From Pseudomonadales bacterium (lineage in GTDB: Bacteria; Pseudomonadota; Gammaproteobacteria; Pseudomonadales; Azotimanducaceae): a stretch of DNA of 64,000 bases. Numbering within the stretch: the first letter of the stretch is position 1; each line of letters starts with the position of its first letter. The position numbers and the translations under genes are program-made. The notes under the pieces are model-generated. The model saw only the letters and a program-made list of their open reading frames with translations, did not search any database and was not told where the DNA came from. Positions 47,224 to 55,482 of the stretch are shown one piece after another. The stretch spans positions 1-64,000 of the forward strand of contig JAHRVQ010000018.1 in the NCBI GenBank assembly GCA_019090615.1, written 5' to 3'.

Positions 47224-47642
47224 GTGATGCATTTGAAAACGTCAAAGAAGGCGATGTATATAGTTTTGTGAAAGAAAAGTTTAGCCGCACCGATTTTGTA
47301 AGATATGCCGGTGGCGGTGGTGATTTTAATCCCATTCATCATGATCAAAAGTTTGCTGAGGCGGCTGGATTACCAACGGTTTTTGGTATGGGCATGTTGA
47401 CCGCGGGTATTTTGAGTCGAGTACCTGTTGAGTGGTTTGGTGCGACCTCATTGAAGAGTTATGGTATTCGTTTTCAGTCAAGGTTATGGCCTGAAGATAC
47501 GGTTACTTTTAAAGGTGTTGTTGCTAAGGTGTATGAACAAGACGGTGTTAAACACGCTGATCTAGAGTTAAGCGCGATTACCCAGAAAGATGAGGTTTTG
47601 ATTAAGGGCTTTTCTACAGTGCGCCCCTGGTCTCCTGCTTAA
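47220..47642 (+). CDS. MaoC-family enoyl-CoA hydratase, catalytic partner
   Basis: 140 residues with the hydratase motif GGGDFNPIHHD, giving catalytic Asp35 and His40, followed by GMGMLTAGIL. It would add water to an enoyl-CoA in beta-oxidation of the degraded compound. The ATGA overlap with the preceding gene supports a coupled heterodimer. Confidence 0.88.
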   Translation: MSDAFENVKEGDVYSFVKEKFSRTDFVRYAGGGGDFNPIHHDQKFAEAAGLPTVFGMGMLTAGILSRVPVEWFGATSLKSYGIRFQSRLWPEDTVTFKGVVAKVYEQDGVKHADLELSAITQKDEVLIKGFSTVRPWSPA

Positions 47643-47695
47643 AGGAAACTGGTAGCATAAGCCGATAACATCGGTTGGTAACATCAGCAAGTATA

Positions 47696-47751
47696 ACGGC
47701 AGACTATCTATTGTGAATATATGAACACTTAGATAGCCTGCCGTTTTTTTT
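47696..47751. terminator. Bidirectional terminator
   Basis: ACGGCAGACTATCTA (47696-47710) pairs with TAGATAGCCTGCCGT (47730-47744) with one mismatch, and a T-run follows. It separates the hydratase (plus) and P450 (minus) genes. Confidence 0.88.
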
Positions 47752-47766
47752 ATGGCTTAAGGGTTG

Positions 47767-48993
47767 CTAGGCAGCGAAATCCATTTTAACGGGCAGTGAT
47801 TTTATGCCGCCAATCAAAGAAGATTTAAGCCTGTCAGGCTGACTGGTTAGCTCGACATTTTGCACTCGATTGAGTACGCCTTTGAATATTGCTCTTAATT
47901 CTATACGGGCTAAATGCGCCCCAAGACATAGATGTTCACCAATGCCATAGCCAAGATGCTGGTTAGGCGTGCGCAAAATATCAAATTTATACGGATCGGT
48001 AAAAACACTATCGTCTCGATTGGCAGATGGATAAAACATCGCAATATGTTCACCCGCCTTAATATTAACCCCATGCAGGGTTACGTCTTTGTTCGGCGTC
48101 CGGCAAAAATGAATAATGGGTGAAGTCCAACGAACAATTTCTTCCACCATATTATCCAGCGCCTCTGGGTGTTCAATGGCATACTGCATTTGTTCGGGGT
48201 GTTCCATTAATGCCAACATACCACCAGAGGTTGCATTACGGGTGGTTTCGTTACCCGCAATAATCAAAATGAAAATATAGCTGAGTAGTTCAAAGGGCGG
48301 TAAATATTCACCGTCGATCTTAGCATTGGCAAGTACCGAGGTAAGGTCATCGGTTGGATTCTTCCTGCGCTCATCTGCAAACGCGGTACAGTACTCAAAG
48401 ACTTCCTGAATCGCTTTGAGGGCAAGCTCTGTACCTTGAGTGCCATCTTCGCGCGCGAAATCCGGATCTAAAGCACCCACTACTTCGTTGGTCCACTGAA
48501 AAAACTGATCGCGGTCTTCCATGGGTAGTCCGAGTAATTCAGCGATGACCGCAAGGGGTAAAATCTTCGACACTTCATTAACGAAATCGACTTCCTGTCC
48601 CTTGGCGGCGACGGCATCAAGGATTTGCTCTGCTACCAGGTCCATTTGGGGTTGGCTTTCGTTTAAACGTTTTTTTGTGAAATATTTGCTCATTATCTTT
48701 CGATAAGAGCGGTGATCAGGCGGGTCCATATTAATAATTGAGCGAATTTGTTGTTCAGCCATTCGTTGTGGCTGAACAACCAGCAGTGGTGCACTTTCAA
48801 ATAACATAGGCTGGCGGGATATTTCAACGATATCCTGATAGCGGGATATCGCATAAAAAGGGACCAGATTGGGATGTTCACAATAGGCTACGGGTGAGTC
48901 TTTACGGAGCTTGTCCCAGATGTGAAAAGGGTAGCCGTTATTTTGATAATAGTCAGCATCAATGATTTCGATGGGTGCTGTAGGTGTTGCCAT
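47767..48993 (-). CDS. Cytochrome P450
   Basis: 408 residues from ATG 48993, which has AAGGAGAG 7 bases upstream; the longer frame to 49011 lacks this. I-helix oxygen-binding AGNETTR, K-helix EEIVRW and the haem loop GYGIGEHLCLGAH (Cys356) are intact. Soluble bacterial type, similar in style to CYP125/CYP142-like or terpene hydroxylases. It probably hydroxylates the hydrophobic substrate or a side chain with electrons from the ferredoxin encoded 230 bases upstream on the same strand. Confidence 0.93.
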   Translation of the reverse strand: MATPTAPIEIIDADYYQNNGYPFHIWDKLRKDSPVAYCEHPNLVPFYAISRYQDIVEISRQPMLFESAPLLVVQPQRMAEQQIRSIINMDPPDHRSYRKIMSKYFTKKRLNESQPQMDLVAEQILDAVAAKGQEVDFVNEVSKILPLAVIAELLGLPMEDRDQFFQWTNEVVGALDPDFAREDGTQGTELALKAIQEVFEYCTAFADERRKNPTDDLTSVLANAKIDGEYLPPFELLSYIFILIIAGNETTRNATSGGMLALMEHPEQMQYAIEHPEALDNMVEEIVRWTSPIIHFCRTPNKDVTLHGVNIKAGEHIAMFYPSANRDDSVFTDPYKFDILRTPNQHLGYGIGEHLCLGAHLARIELRAIFKGVLNRVQNVELTSQPDRLKSSLIGGIKSLPVKMDFAA

Positions 48994-49223
48994 TAGAACT
49001 CTCCTTGCCATTTAGTACTAATATAATTAATTTATTGGGTAACAGTAGCTTAGTTACAATCAATTGAGATTGAGATTGAGGCTTTGCCGGAACCTATTTT
49101 TAAATATCTAACAAGATCATGAAATTACTCGATAAAATTGGACGGTCAAACTGTTTTATTAGACTTTTGCGGATCGTGGGCCTTGTTTTCTATAGCTGAC
49201 CTTCAACTGCTAGTCTTCAAGAG

Positions 49224-49415
49224 CTAGTCCTCAATGGACAACGCAAGTCGAGGGCAGACGTTAACCGCTGCTTCAAGATCGTAGCGTAAAGATTCTTCAG
49301 GTTCCTCAATTAGGATGATCAATTCGTCATCATCACTCATTTTGAAGACATCTGGGCAAGCTGAAACACAAAGTTGATTAGACTCACAAAGATCGAGATC
49401 TATTTTTACTTTCAT
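49224..49415 (-). CDS. Small [3Fe-4S]/[4Fe-4S] ferredoxin, P450 partner
   Basis: 63 residues with Cys10, Cys16, Cys20 and Cys54 (CESNQLC and CPRLAL). This is the CxxXxxC...CP pattern of P450-linked ferredoxins, with Asn at the variable fourth ligand position, so a [3Fe-4S] cluster or an unusual fourth ligand is expected. Cys20 is an extra cysteine. AGGAG lies 8 bases before the ATG. Placed directly before the P450 gene, it is its likely redox partner. Confidence 0.88.
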   Translation of the reverse strand: MKVKIDLDLCESNQLCVSACPDVFKMSDDDELIILIEEPEESLRYDLEAAVNVCPRLALSIED

Positions 49416-50182
49416 TGATTACACTCCTGGTTCTTTTTATTTAGCTATCAGTTTATATCAATATTTGATTATGTCGTTAGTTTCATATTGAGTGGCAGAT
49501 GTTTTATTCCGCCCGCTGTATTGTTTCAGGATGTGCGATCAGGGCTAACATGCGGCCTGTTGTGGCGTAATCGGTGCGTGAGGTGCGGTCACAATGAGCT
49601 CTCCTGATCCTTGATTGCCTGTACATGATCCGCCTGAGAGTAATCCGTCACACTTAAATTACCAGTAAAACAGGCGAATTTTAAGATTAAAGTCGCATTG
49701 TAAGCACATTTACTAATTTCTGCATAGTGTTGTCATCATCAATACCTACAATTTTTTAACGCGGAGTTCAAGTGCGTGGATTCGAAAGCTTGATATGCTC
49801 TGCTTTACGGGTTTGGTGATGACCAGACACTGAGTTTTTGTGACAATATCTGGGGGGAAGTGCAATCAAAGCGCAAATAAGGTGCGAAAAATTTTCCAGG
49901 AAAATCAGCAGGTGAGGACTGATTCGGGTTATTCTTGGTGGGTATCCTGTGCCGGTATCCGTGTTGGTATCCGTGTTGGTATTATTAACTATCAGTTTGT
50001 CGATTAAAGACGCTTTTTGAAGGCGCACATAAATCAACTTTAATCGGGTTTAACTTCAATCAGGTTTATAGTGTCACCAACAACCATAAAGTGTAAAACC
50101 GCTAAACACATAAAACTTTTGTGCAATTTGTTAGAACTAATTTATCCACACTAATTTAGAAGAAATAGGAGTACCTAATAAT
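49416..50182. other. 767-base gap without a recognised gene
   Basis: Between the ferredoxin (minus) and hot-dog (plus) genes. It holds the divergent promoters and a direct repeat series at 49941-49983. An 89-codon minus-strand frame at 49768-50037 encodes a Thr/Asn/Asp repeat from that series and looks spurious. No RNA structure or mobile element recognised. Confidence 0.5.
49941..49983. repeat. 12-13-bp tandem repeat
   Basis: GGTATCCTGTGCC, GGTATCCGTGTT, GGTATCCGTGTT and a partial GGTATT run end to end. Confidence 0.9.
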
Positions 50183-50665
50183 ATGAATGAATTAAAAACT
50201 ATTGGTCTTGGGTTGGCCTGGGATGATCTTGAAAAAGGTGATCGATTTAAAACTATCGGCAGGACAGTAACTGAAACTGATCTGGTTAATTTTATCAATA
50301 CTACCGGTATGGTTGAAGTCTTGTTTACCGATGCTGACTATGCGCGGGAACACGCTCCTCAGGGTGGTCGGCTGGTACCTGGCGCACTGGCCTATTGTAT
50401 GGGTGAAGGTCTGCTAGTTCAGAGCACCTTACAGCATACGGGCCTGGCTTTTCTTGAAATGTCTTTCGAAGTCAAAGGCCCCACTTTTGTCAACGATACC
50501 ATTCATGTGGAAGTTGAAGTGCTGGAAAGTCGGCCTACTTCCAAGTCGCCAGATCGTGGCGTGGTGAAAACCAGAAACTGCATTGTTAATCAAAAAGGTG
50601 AGACGGTTATTGTTTATGAGCCAGTTAGATTAGCGGCCAGCAAAAAGATGCGCGATGCTACCTAG
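50183..50665 (+). CDS. MaoC/hot-dog domain protein without catalytic motif
   Basis: 160 residues of hot-dog fold (VTETDLVNFINTTGMVEVLFTD, then RLVPGALAYCMGEGLL). The Asp-Asn-Pro-His hydratase loop is missing, so it may be a non-catalytic partner or a thioesterase-like protein. AGGAG lies 10 bases upstream. Its TAG stop lies inside a 13-bp tandem duplication. Confidence 0.78.
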   Translation: MNELKTIGLGLAWDDLEKGDRFKTIGRTVTETDLVNFINTTGMVEVLFTDADYAREHAPQGGRLVPGALAYCMGEGLLVQSTLQHTGLAFLEMSFEVKGPTFVNDTIHVEVEVLESRPTSKSPDRGVVKTRNCIVNQKGETVIVYEPVRLAASKKMRDAT

Positions 50666-50686
50666 CATCACAGCCTAGCATCACAG
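50661..50686. repeat. 13-bp tandem duplication across a stop codon
   Basis: CCTAGCATCACAG twice, identical; the first copy contains the stop of the hot-dog gene. Confidence 0.95.
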
Positions 50687-50724
50687 CATTTTTATGCATT
50701 CACAGTGCATTGGAGAAAATTGAT

Positions 50725-50750
50725 CAGCAGGAAACCTTGGTTTCCTGCTG
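50725..50750 (+). terminator. Hairpin terminator-like palindrome
   Basis: CAGCAGGAAACC and GGTTTCCTGCTG, 12-bp perfect arms around TT. No long T-run follows. Confidence 0.6.
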
Positions 50751-50824
50751 TGATTAGCAAATTGTAGATTGCTTTATTGGCAAATAATAGCCTGATAACT
50801 TTAGAAATTTAAAATGGGAAACTC

Positions 50825-51688
50825 ATGTCTTATAAAACTGTATTCGCTGCCGATCTGTTTAAGAATCAAAAGCTAATAGTGACTGGCGGTGGATCGGGGA
50901 TTGGTCGTTGTATCGCGCATGAATTAGCTAGCCTTGGCGGCGAAATATTACTGCTCGGTCGAACAGAAGAAAAATTAACAACTGTTCAGCAAGAAATAAC
51001 AGAGGATGGTGGCAAGGCACAAACCTATGTCTGTGATGTAAGAAATAGTGACCGTGTACAGGCAGTTATGCAGGAAATTTCAACCGTCCAGGGTCTGGTT
51101 AATTGCGCGGGCGGCCAATTCCCTGCGTTATTAAGTGAAATGTCCATGAATGGTTTTGATGCGGTGGTAAGAAATAATCTTACCTCAACATTTAACGTTT
51201 CAAAGGCGGCATATGAGCATTGTATGGGGCAGTCAGGCGGTAGTATCGTGAATATTACTGCCAATGATATTGGTGGCATGCCATTGATGGGGCATACCGC
51301 CGCAGCCAGAGCAGGAGTGCATAGTTTGACTCAGACCTGTGCACTTGAATGGGCCGAAAAAGCGATCAGAATTAACGCAGTAGCGCCGGGTTATATTGCT
51401 TCCAGTGGTTTTGATACCTATACCGACCCACGAATGTTAGAAGCCATTAAGCGATTTCCTGCCGGCACACCGCTGGGTCGAACCGGTACTGAAGCTGAGA
51501 TTAGTGCGGCTGTGGTATTTTTGCTGAGCCCTGCTGCGGCCTACATTACTGGTCAGATTATACGAGTTGATGGCGGTGCCAGCCTCAACGTTGGCACCGC
51601 GATGTACGACTTACAAACCGCCCAGGGTCATCCTGAATACGACGGTTTTCATCGTTCATCTAAACCGGCCATAGTCACTGAAGATTAG
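50825..51688 (+). CDS. SDR-family oxidoreductase, dienoyl-CoA reductase-like
   Basis: 287 residues. The nucleotide site TGGGSGIG (20-27) and VNCAGG are normal. The usual Tyr-x-x-x-Lys active site is replaced: the segment reads GHTAAARAGVHSLT, with no Tyr and with Arg where Lys is expected. Related 2,4-dienoyl-CoA reductases also deviate here, so reduction of a dienoyl-CoA or enoyl-CoA is plausible. Its stop is in a 15-bp duplication (51674-51703). Confidence 0.83.
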   Translation: MSYKTVFAADLFKNQKLIVTGGGSGIGRCIAHELASLGGEILLLGRTEEKLTTVQQEITEDGGKAQTYVCDVRNSDRVQAVMQEISTVQGLVNCAGGQFPALLSEMSMNGFDAVVRNNLTSTFNVSKAAYEHCMGQSGGSIVNITANDIGGMPLMGHTAAARAGVHSLTQTCALEWAEKAIRINAVAPGYIASSGFDTYTDPRMLEAIKRFPAGTPLGRTGTEAEISAAVVFLLSPAAAYITGQIIRVDGGASLNVGTAMYDLQTAQGHPEYDGFHRSSKPAIVTED

Positions 51689-51703
51689 GTCACTGAAAAA
51701 TAA
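51674..51703. repeat. 15-bp tandem duplication across a stop codon
   Basis: GTCACTGAAGATTAG is followed by GTCACTGAAAAATAA. Both copies end in an in-frame stop, so the protein tail VTED-stop is followed by VTEK-stop. Confidence 0.85.
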
Positions 51704-51711
51704 AGCTTGAG

Positions 51712-51753
51712 TTTCTAATGGCGGCTTAGCAAGTGCTAACCTGCCATTAGAAA
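51712..51753. terminator. Long hairpin between convergent genes
   Basis: TTTCTAATGGC and GCCATTAGAAA arms, with an inner TTAGCA/TGCTAA stem. It serves the SDR (plus) and CoA transferase (minus) genes. Confidence 0.85.
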
Positions 51754-51825
51754 TGGTTGCTGAATCAACACTGTAATGGCGTGAATGAGTGAGTATAAGT
51801 GCCGCGGGCTTTAATCAGATATTGT

Positions 51826-53028
51826 TTAGTTTAGTGCGTCTGACGCAGCGGGAATTGTGATCGCGCCCTCACTTGCCAGCGCTGTGATATCCTGTTTTGA
51901 ATAACCCATTTCCTGCAAGATAATTTCAGTATGCTCGCCGATTTTTGGTGCGTTGAGCATTTTCTCATCCCCACCTAATCTAGCCTGACCAGGGATGTTG
52001 GCGATGGGTAGCTTGCCAATATCTTCATGTTCATACCAGTACAGGGCACCCATTTGTTGGGTTTGTTCGTGCTGCATAAAATCGCTGTAGCTATTAACTC
52101 GTTCATGTAACATGCGTTTTTCGCGTAATTTTTCGCAGAGTGATGCGGTATCAAATTTAAGTATCGCGGCCTCGATAGGCTGATCAATTAATTCTCGGTT
52201 TTCAAACCGAGAGGCGGCTGTCTCAAGTCGAGAGTCCTCGGCTAACTCACTTAAACCGAGAACCTCCATAAATGGCTTAAACTCTCGATCGTATAATACC
52301 CCAACCATCACATAGCCATTTGCACATTTAAAACTAGCGACAGGATAGGCGGGTGAGCGGGCGGCTTCGCCGTCTATAAATTGCGATGTCAGATTAAAAT
52401 TTTGAAACGCTGCGGCAGTTTCAAGCAGGCTGTTGTCAATATACCGCCCTTCCTGTTCGTCGCGGCGGGCAAATAGTGCAGCCTGGATTGCCTGGACATT
52501 ATATAAGGCCGCAGACAGGTCCATCATGATGACACTCGCTTTATGCGGCAGGCCATCAAAACCTTTGTTGCCGGTCATAAACCCTGAAAAAGCCTGCATT
52601 ACTGCGTCAGTACCGGGTCGCTCTGCAAAAGACCCGCGTTGACCAAACCCCGACATGGATAGATAAATAATGTTGGGGTTGATTTTTTTTACTTCAGCGT
52701 AGGAAAAACCCAGCCGTTCCGTGACCCCCGGCCGAAAACTCTCCATAAATACGTCAGCTGTTTCGATCATCTGGCGGACCACATCAGCGCCGGCATCAGA
52801 CTTTAAATCGAGGCATATACTCCGTTTACCAATGTTCGCCAGATAGCTAAAGACAGTTTGCCCACCTGCATATATTTTTCCCAGGCTACGGCTTAAGTCG
52901 CCTTTCTGGGGTTCGATTTTTATTACATCGGCACCCATTCGGGCCAATATAGAGGCACAGAATGGTCCTGCAACTACATGAGACATATCGATAATACGAA
53001 TGCCCGCGTAAGGTTTTTCATAGCTCAT
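51826..53028 (-). CDS. Family III CoA transferase (CaiB/BaiF)
   Basis: 400 residues. N-terminus IIDMSHVVAGPFCASILARMGADVIKIE and the ERPGTDAVMQAFSGFM segment with the probable catalytic Asp are typical. It activates an acid by CoA transfer. AGGAG precedes the ATG. It follows the amidohydrolase gene by 76 bases on the same strand. Confidence 0.9.
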   Translation of the reverse strand: MSYEKPYAGIRIIDMSHVVAGPFCASILARMGADVIKIEPQKGDLSRSLGKIYAGGQTVFSYLANIGKRSICLDLKSDAGADVVRQMIETADVFMESFRPGVTERLGFSYAEVKKINPNIIYLSMSGFGQRGSFAERPGTDAVMQAFSGFMTGNKGFDGLPHKASVIMMDLSAALYNVQAIQAALFARRDEQEGRYIDNSLLETAAAFQNFNLTSQFIDGEAARSPAYPVASFKCANGYVMVGVLYDREFKPFMEVLGLSELAEDSRLETAASRFENRELIDQPIEAAILKFDTASLCEKLREKRMLHERVNSYSDFMQHEQTQQMGALYWYEHEDIGKLPIANIPGQARLGGDEKMLNAPKIGEHTEIILQEMGYSKQDITALASEGAITIPAASDALN

Positions 53029-53104
53029 TGTGGTGCTCCTGGTATTTGCGTAGCTTTAACGCAGTGCTTTTATCAATTGATGGAGTTGATGACTGTTGGT
53101 TTTG

Positions 53105-54346
53105 CTAGTGGGCTGCGCTAATAGAAGCGTCAAAGGTATCTTCCATGCCTAGTAATTGCAGAGCGTTGCCGCGCATTATTTTGCGAACCTGGGTATAAGA
53201 GAGGCCAGCCAGGCTCTCAGCAAATTCGATCGGTGTTGGCATGCCTTCAGGATGGGGCCAGTCTGAGCCGCCTACAACACGGTCAGGGCCAATGGCTGTG
53301 ATTAAGTCGCTGACCTTATCTTCAGGGAAAGGTACCACACTGATATGTTGTTTGAATATTTCCCGTGGCCGGTCATGCAATGGACCAAAGGTGAAATCTC
53401 TGGGTTCTGTCATACGTACGCTGGAATCAAGTTTTTTCAGCAGTGGCGCAACCCAGGAAGATCCATTCTCAATGGATATTACTTTTAAATTTCGAAACCG
53501 ACCGAACAGGTTGTGGGTGATAAGCGCTGCCATAGTGTCAATGATTGGTCGTTCAGCAAAACTGATAACTCTTTGCAATGCTGACATTCGATGATGTTGT
53601 GGCCTGGGTTTTTCGCCCCAGGCGACAGAGTAGAGTTCCTCGAAACCGGCATTGCCTAGATGAAAGGCAACCGGCACTCCTGCAGCTTCGCAACGGGCCC
53701 AAAAGGGATCAAATACCGGGTCTGCAGGTGATCGACCCATGACTGGTGAGGGCGTTAAATGAATGATTCTGGCACCCTGTTGTAGTACCCGCTCCAGTTC
53801 TGCCACCGCAAGGTCAATGTCTACCAGTGATAACATCGCGGGACAATAGATTGTATCTTCATAACAAAACCCCCAGTCGTCCTCTATCCAGCGATTAAAT
53901 GCAGTTAGATTTGCCATTACGGTTGCGGGGCCATCATCTCTAAGGGCCATTTCCACACCCACTGCAAGACTCGGCAGTAAAAAGGTTGCCTGTACATTTT
54001 GTTCGGCGAGTTTTTTCATCCGCACTGCGCGGTCCATTGATTCAGGGAAATCAAAACAGGAGACTGTTTCGCCGTTGGTTAAACCGCCGCCGCCATCAGG
54101 GTTCATGAAAAATGCCTTCAGTGAGCCAGGCGCGCCGGCATGTTCACCGGGTGGGGCACTAAAAAAGCCGATTCGTTGCCCCTTAAAATGTACCTGGGCG
54201 AATTTACTCTGGTCGCGTACGATGGTAATGGTTCGATCCTTGAATGCAGTCTCGATATGACGGCTGAAACAATCATCAGGTTCGTAATAGTGTTGGTCGG
54301 CATCGATGATGGGATAGTCAATAAGATCAAGTGGAGCATTTGCCAT
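53105..54346 (-). CDS. Amidohydrolase family 2 metal-dependent hydrolase
   Basis: 413 residues. Metal site residues in IIDADQHYYEP, FHLGNAG and GGSDWPHPEG fit the ACMSD-like amidohydrolase superfamily. This is longer than the 41344 member and carries the extended insert typical of 'TIM-barrel metal-dependent hydrolase' proteins near CoA transferases. Probably hydrolyses a ring or C-C/C-O bond in the pathway. AAGGAA precedes the ATG. Confidence 0.86.
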   Translation of the reverse strand: MANAPLDLIDYPIIDADQHYYEPDDCFSRHIETAFKDRTITIVRDQSKFAQVHFKGQRIGFFSAPPGEHAGAPGSLKAFFMNPDGGGGLTNGETVSCFDFPESMDRAVRMKKLAEQNVQATFLLPSLAVGVEMALRDDGPATVMANLTAFNRWIEDDWGFCYEDTIYCPAMLSLVDIDLAVAELERVLQQGARIIHLTPSPVMGRSPADPVFDPFWARCEAAGVPVAFHLGNAGFEELYSVAWGEKPRPQHHRMSALQRVISFAERPIIDTMAALITHNLFGRFRNLKVISIENGSSWVAPLLKKLDSSVRMTEPRDFTFGPLHDRPREIFKQHISVVPFPEDKVSDLITAIGPDRVVGGSDWPHPEGMPTPIEFAESLAGLSYTQVRKIMRGNALQLLGMEDTFDASISAAH

Positions 54347-54409
54347 GTCGCTAATTCCTTTCGAAGCTTTGCTGCTGTGGGTTTGTGGTGGATTAAGTGC
54401 TGCCTACGA

Positions 54410-55348
54410 TCAACTTGCCTGTGGTAGCTTGCCGCCAAATTCTAGCCAATGGGCAAGTTCTGGCGGTAATCTGGTTGCCATTTGCTGGTGATAAACGGCG
54501 ATATCTTCCTCGCTTAGAACATCCTGCCACTGGCCACTAGAACCACTGTTGAAAAACCCGGCATTGTTGTTCCATATGCCGTTTTCGGCATCAGGGGCGA
54601 TATTATCAGCATTGCCTTTCATGCTGGCGAAGGACGCCGCTGCGACCAGTTCTGGTAAGTGGTCTGGATCAATATCAATATTTAAGAGGTTGGCGGCTCT
54701 TGTCATTTCCGAACTCAGGTCGGATTGTAAGTCAGCATAATGGAAAAAATGAATATTGGGCAAATGCCGGTATTGCCAAAATGTTTGCACATAGTTGATG
54801 ACTGACGATGAAATGGCGTCATTGGCATCGCCTGGTTTGCCTGAGGCAGATATCCAGTTTCTGAATCGTTCACCAAGATCTTCCGGCTGCGGCGCGGGCG
54901 GGGTAATGGGCGCGCTAATATTGGCAACTATTTTCTGCATAATCTCAGGGTTGATGTTGCGCTGATGTGCCTGCATTGAAAGGAATGCATCACGGGGGTC
55001 ACGAGCGACACAAAGATAGGTGAGGTCATCGTAATAAGGCAGGCCGTCGAGGGGCGTATGGGTTTTGATAAAGCGTCTGTTGGTTTGCGATTGCAACTGA
55101 TTCAAGACATCATCAATTGGTTGGATCAACATATCTAACCAGGGTGAATATTCGCTTAAGGGTCGATCAAAAGTGATTTTTTGAAAAATTAGCAGGGCGC
55201 AAATCATTTGCATCCAGGTAGTACCACATTTTGGTGGGGTGCAAATTACAATATCGTCGGCACGGGGTTCGAAATTCTGCCAGCGACTACTATCCATGAT
55301 AAAGCTGCTGTAGTGTTGGGTGTTTTCTGGTTTAGTAACTTGATTCAT
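54410..55348 (-). CDS. PAPS-dependent sulfotransferase
   Basis: 312 residues. The phosphosulfate-binding loop PPKCGTTWMQ (38-47), the catalytic-His segment FIKTHTPLDG and the 3'-phosphate site CVARDPRDAFLS are intact. It would sulfate a hydroxyl of a lipophilic molecule using PAPS. In a catabolic cluster it may activate or detoxify an alcohol intermediate; sulfation as a way of setting up elimination is conceivable (inference). It ends 63 bases before the amidohydrolase start on the same strand. Confidence 0.9.
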   Translation of the reverse strand: MNQVTKPENTQHYSSFIMDSSRWQNFEPRADDIVICTPPKCGTTWMQMICALLIFQKITFDRPLSEYSPWLDMLIQPIDDVLNQLQSQTNRRFIKTHTPLDGLPYYDDLTYLCVARDPRDAFLSMQAHQRNINPEIMQKIVANISAPITPPAPQPEDLGERFRNWISASGKPGDANDAISSSVINYVQTFWQYRHLPNIHFFHYADLQSDLSSEMTRAANLLNIDIDPDHLPELVAAASFASMKGNADNIAPDAENGIWNNNAGFFNSGSSGQWQDVLSEEDIAVYHQQMATRLPPELAHWLEFGGKLPQAS

Positions 55349-55482
55349 TCATAGGCCTTTATTAAGTTTCCTTGTCGTACAGGTGTTCTGATCATTGACA
55401 ATAGGCCTCACAATCCCTAATTATTGGTTAAATTACAATAGGTAGTAGCAATATAAACTCGGTTAGAGGAGTAACATAAAGC

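Noticed and set aside
49768-50037. 89-codon minus-strand frame
   Set aside because: It mainly translates the GGTATCCGTGTT repeat into Asn/Thr/Asp runs and has no recognisable fold or ribosome site.
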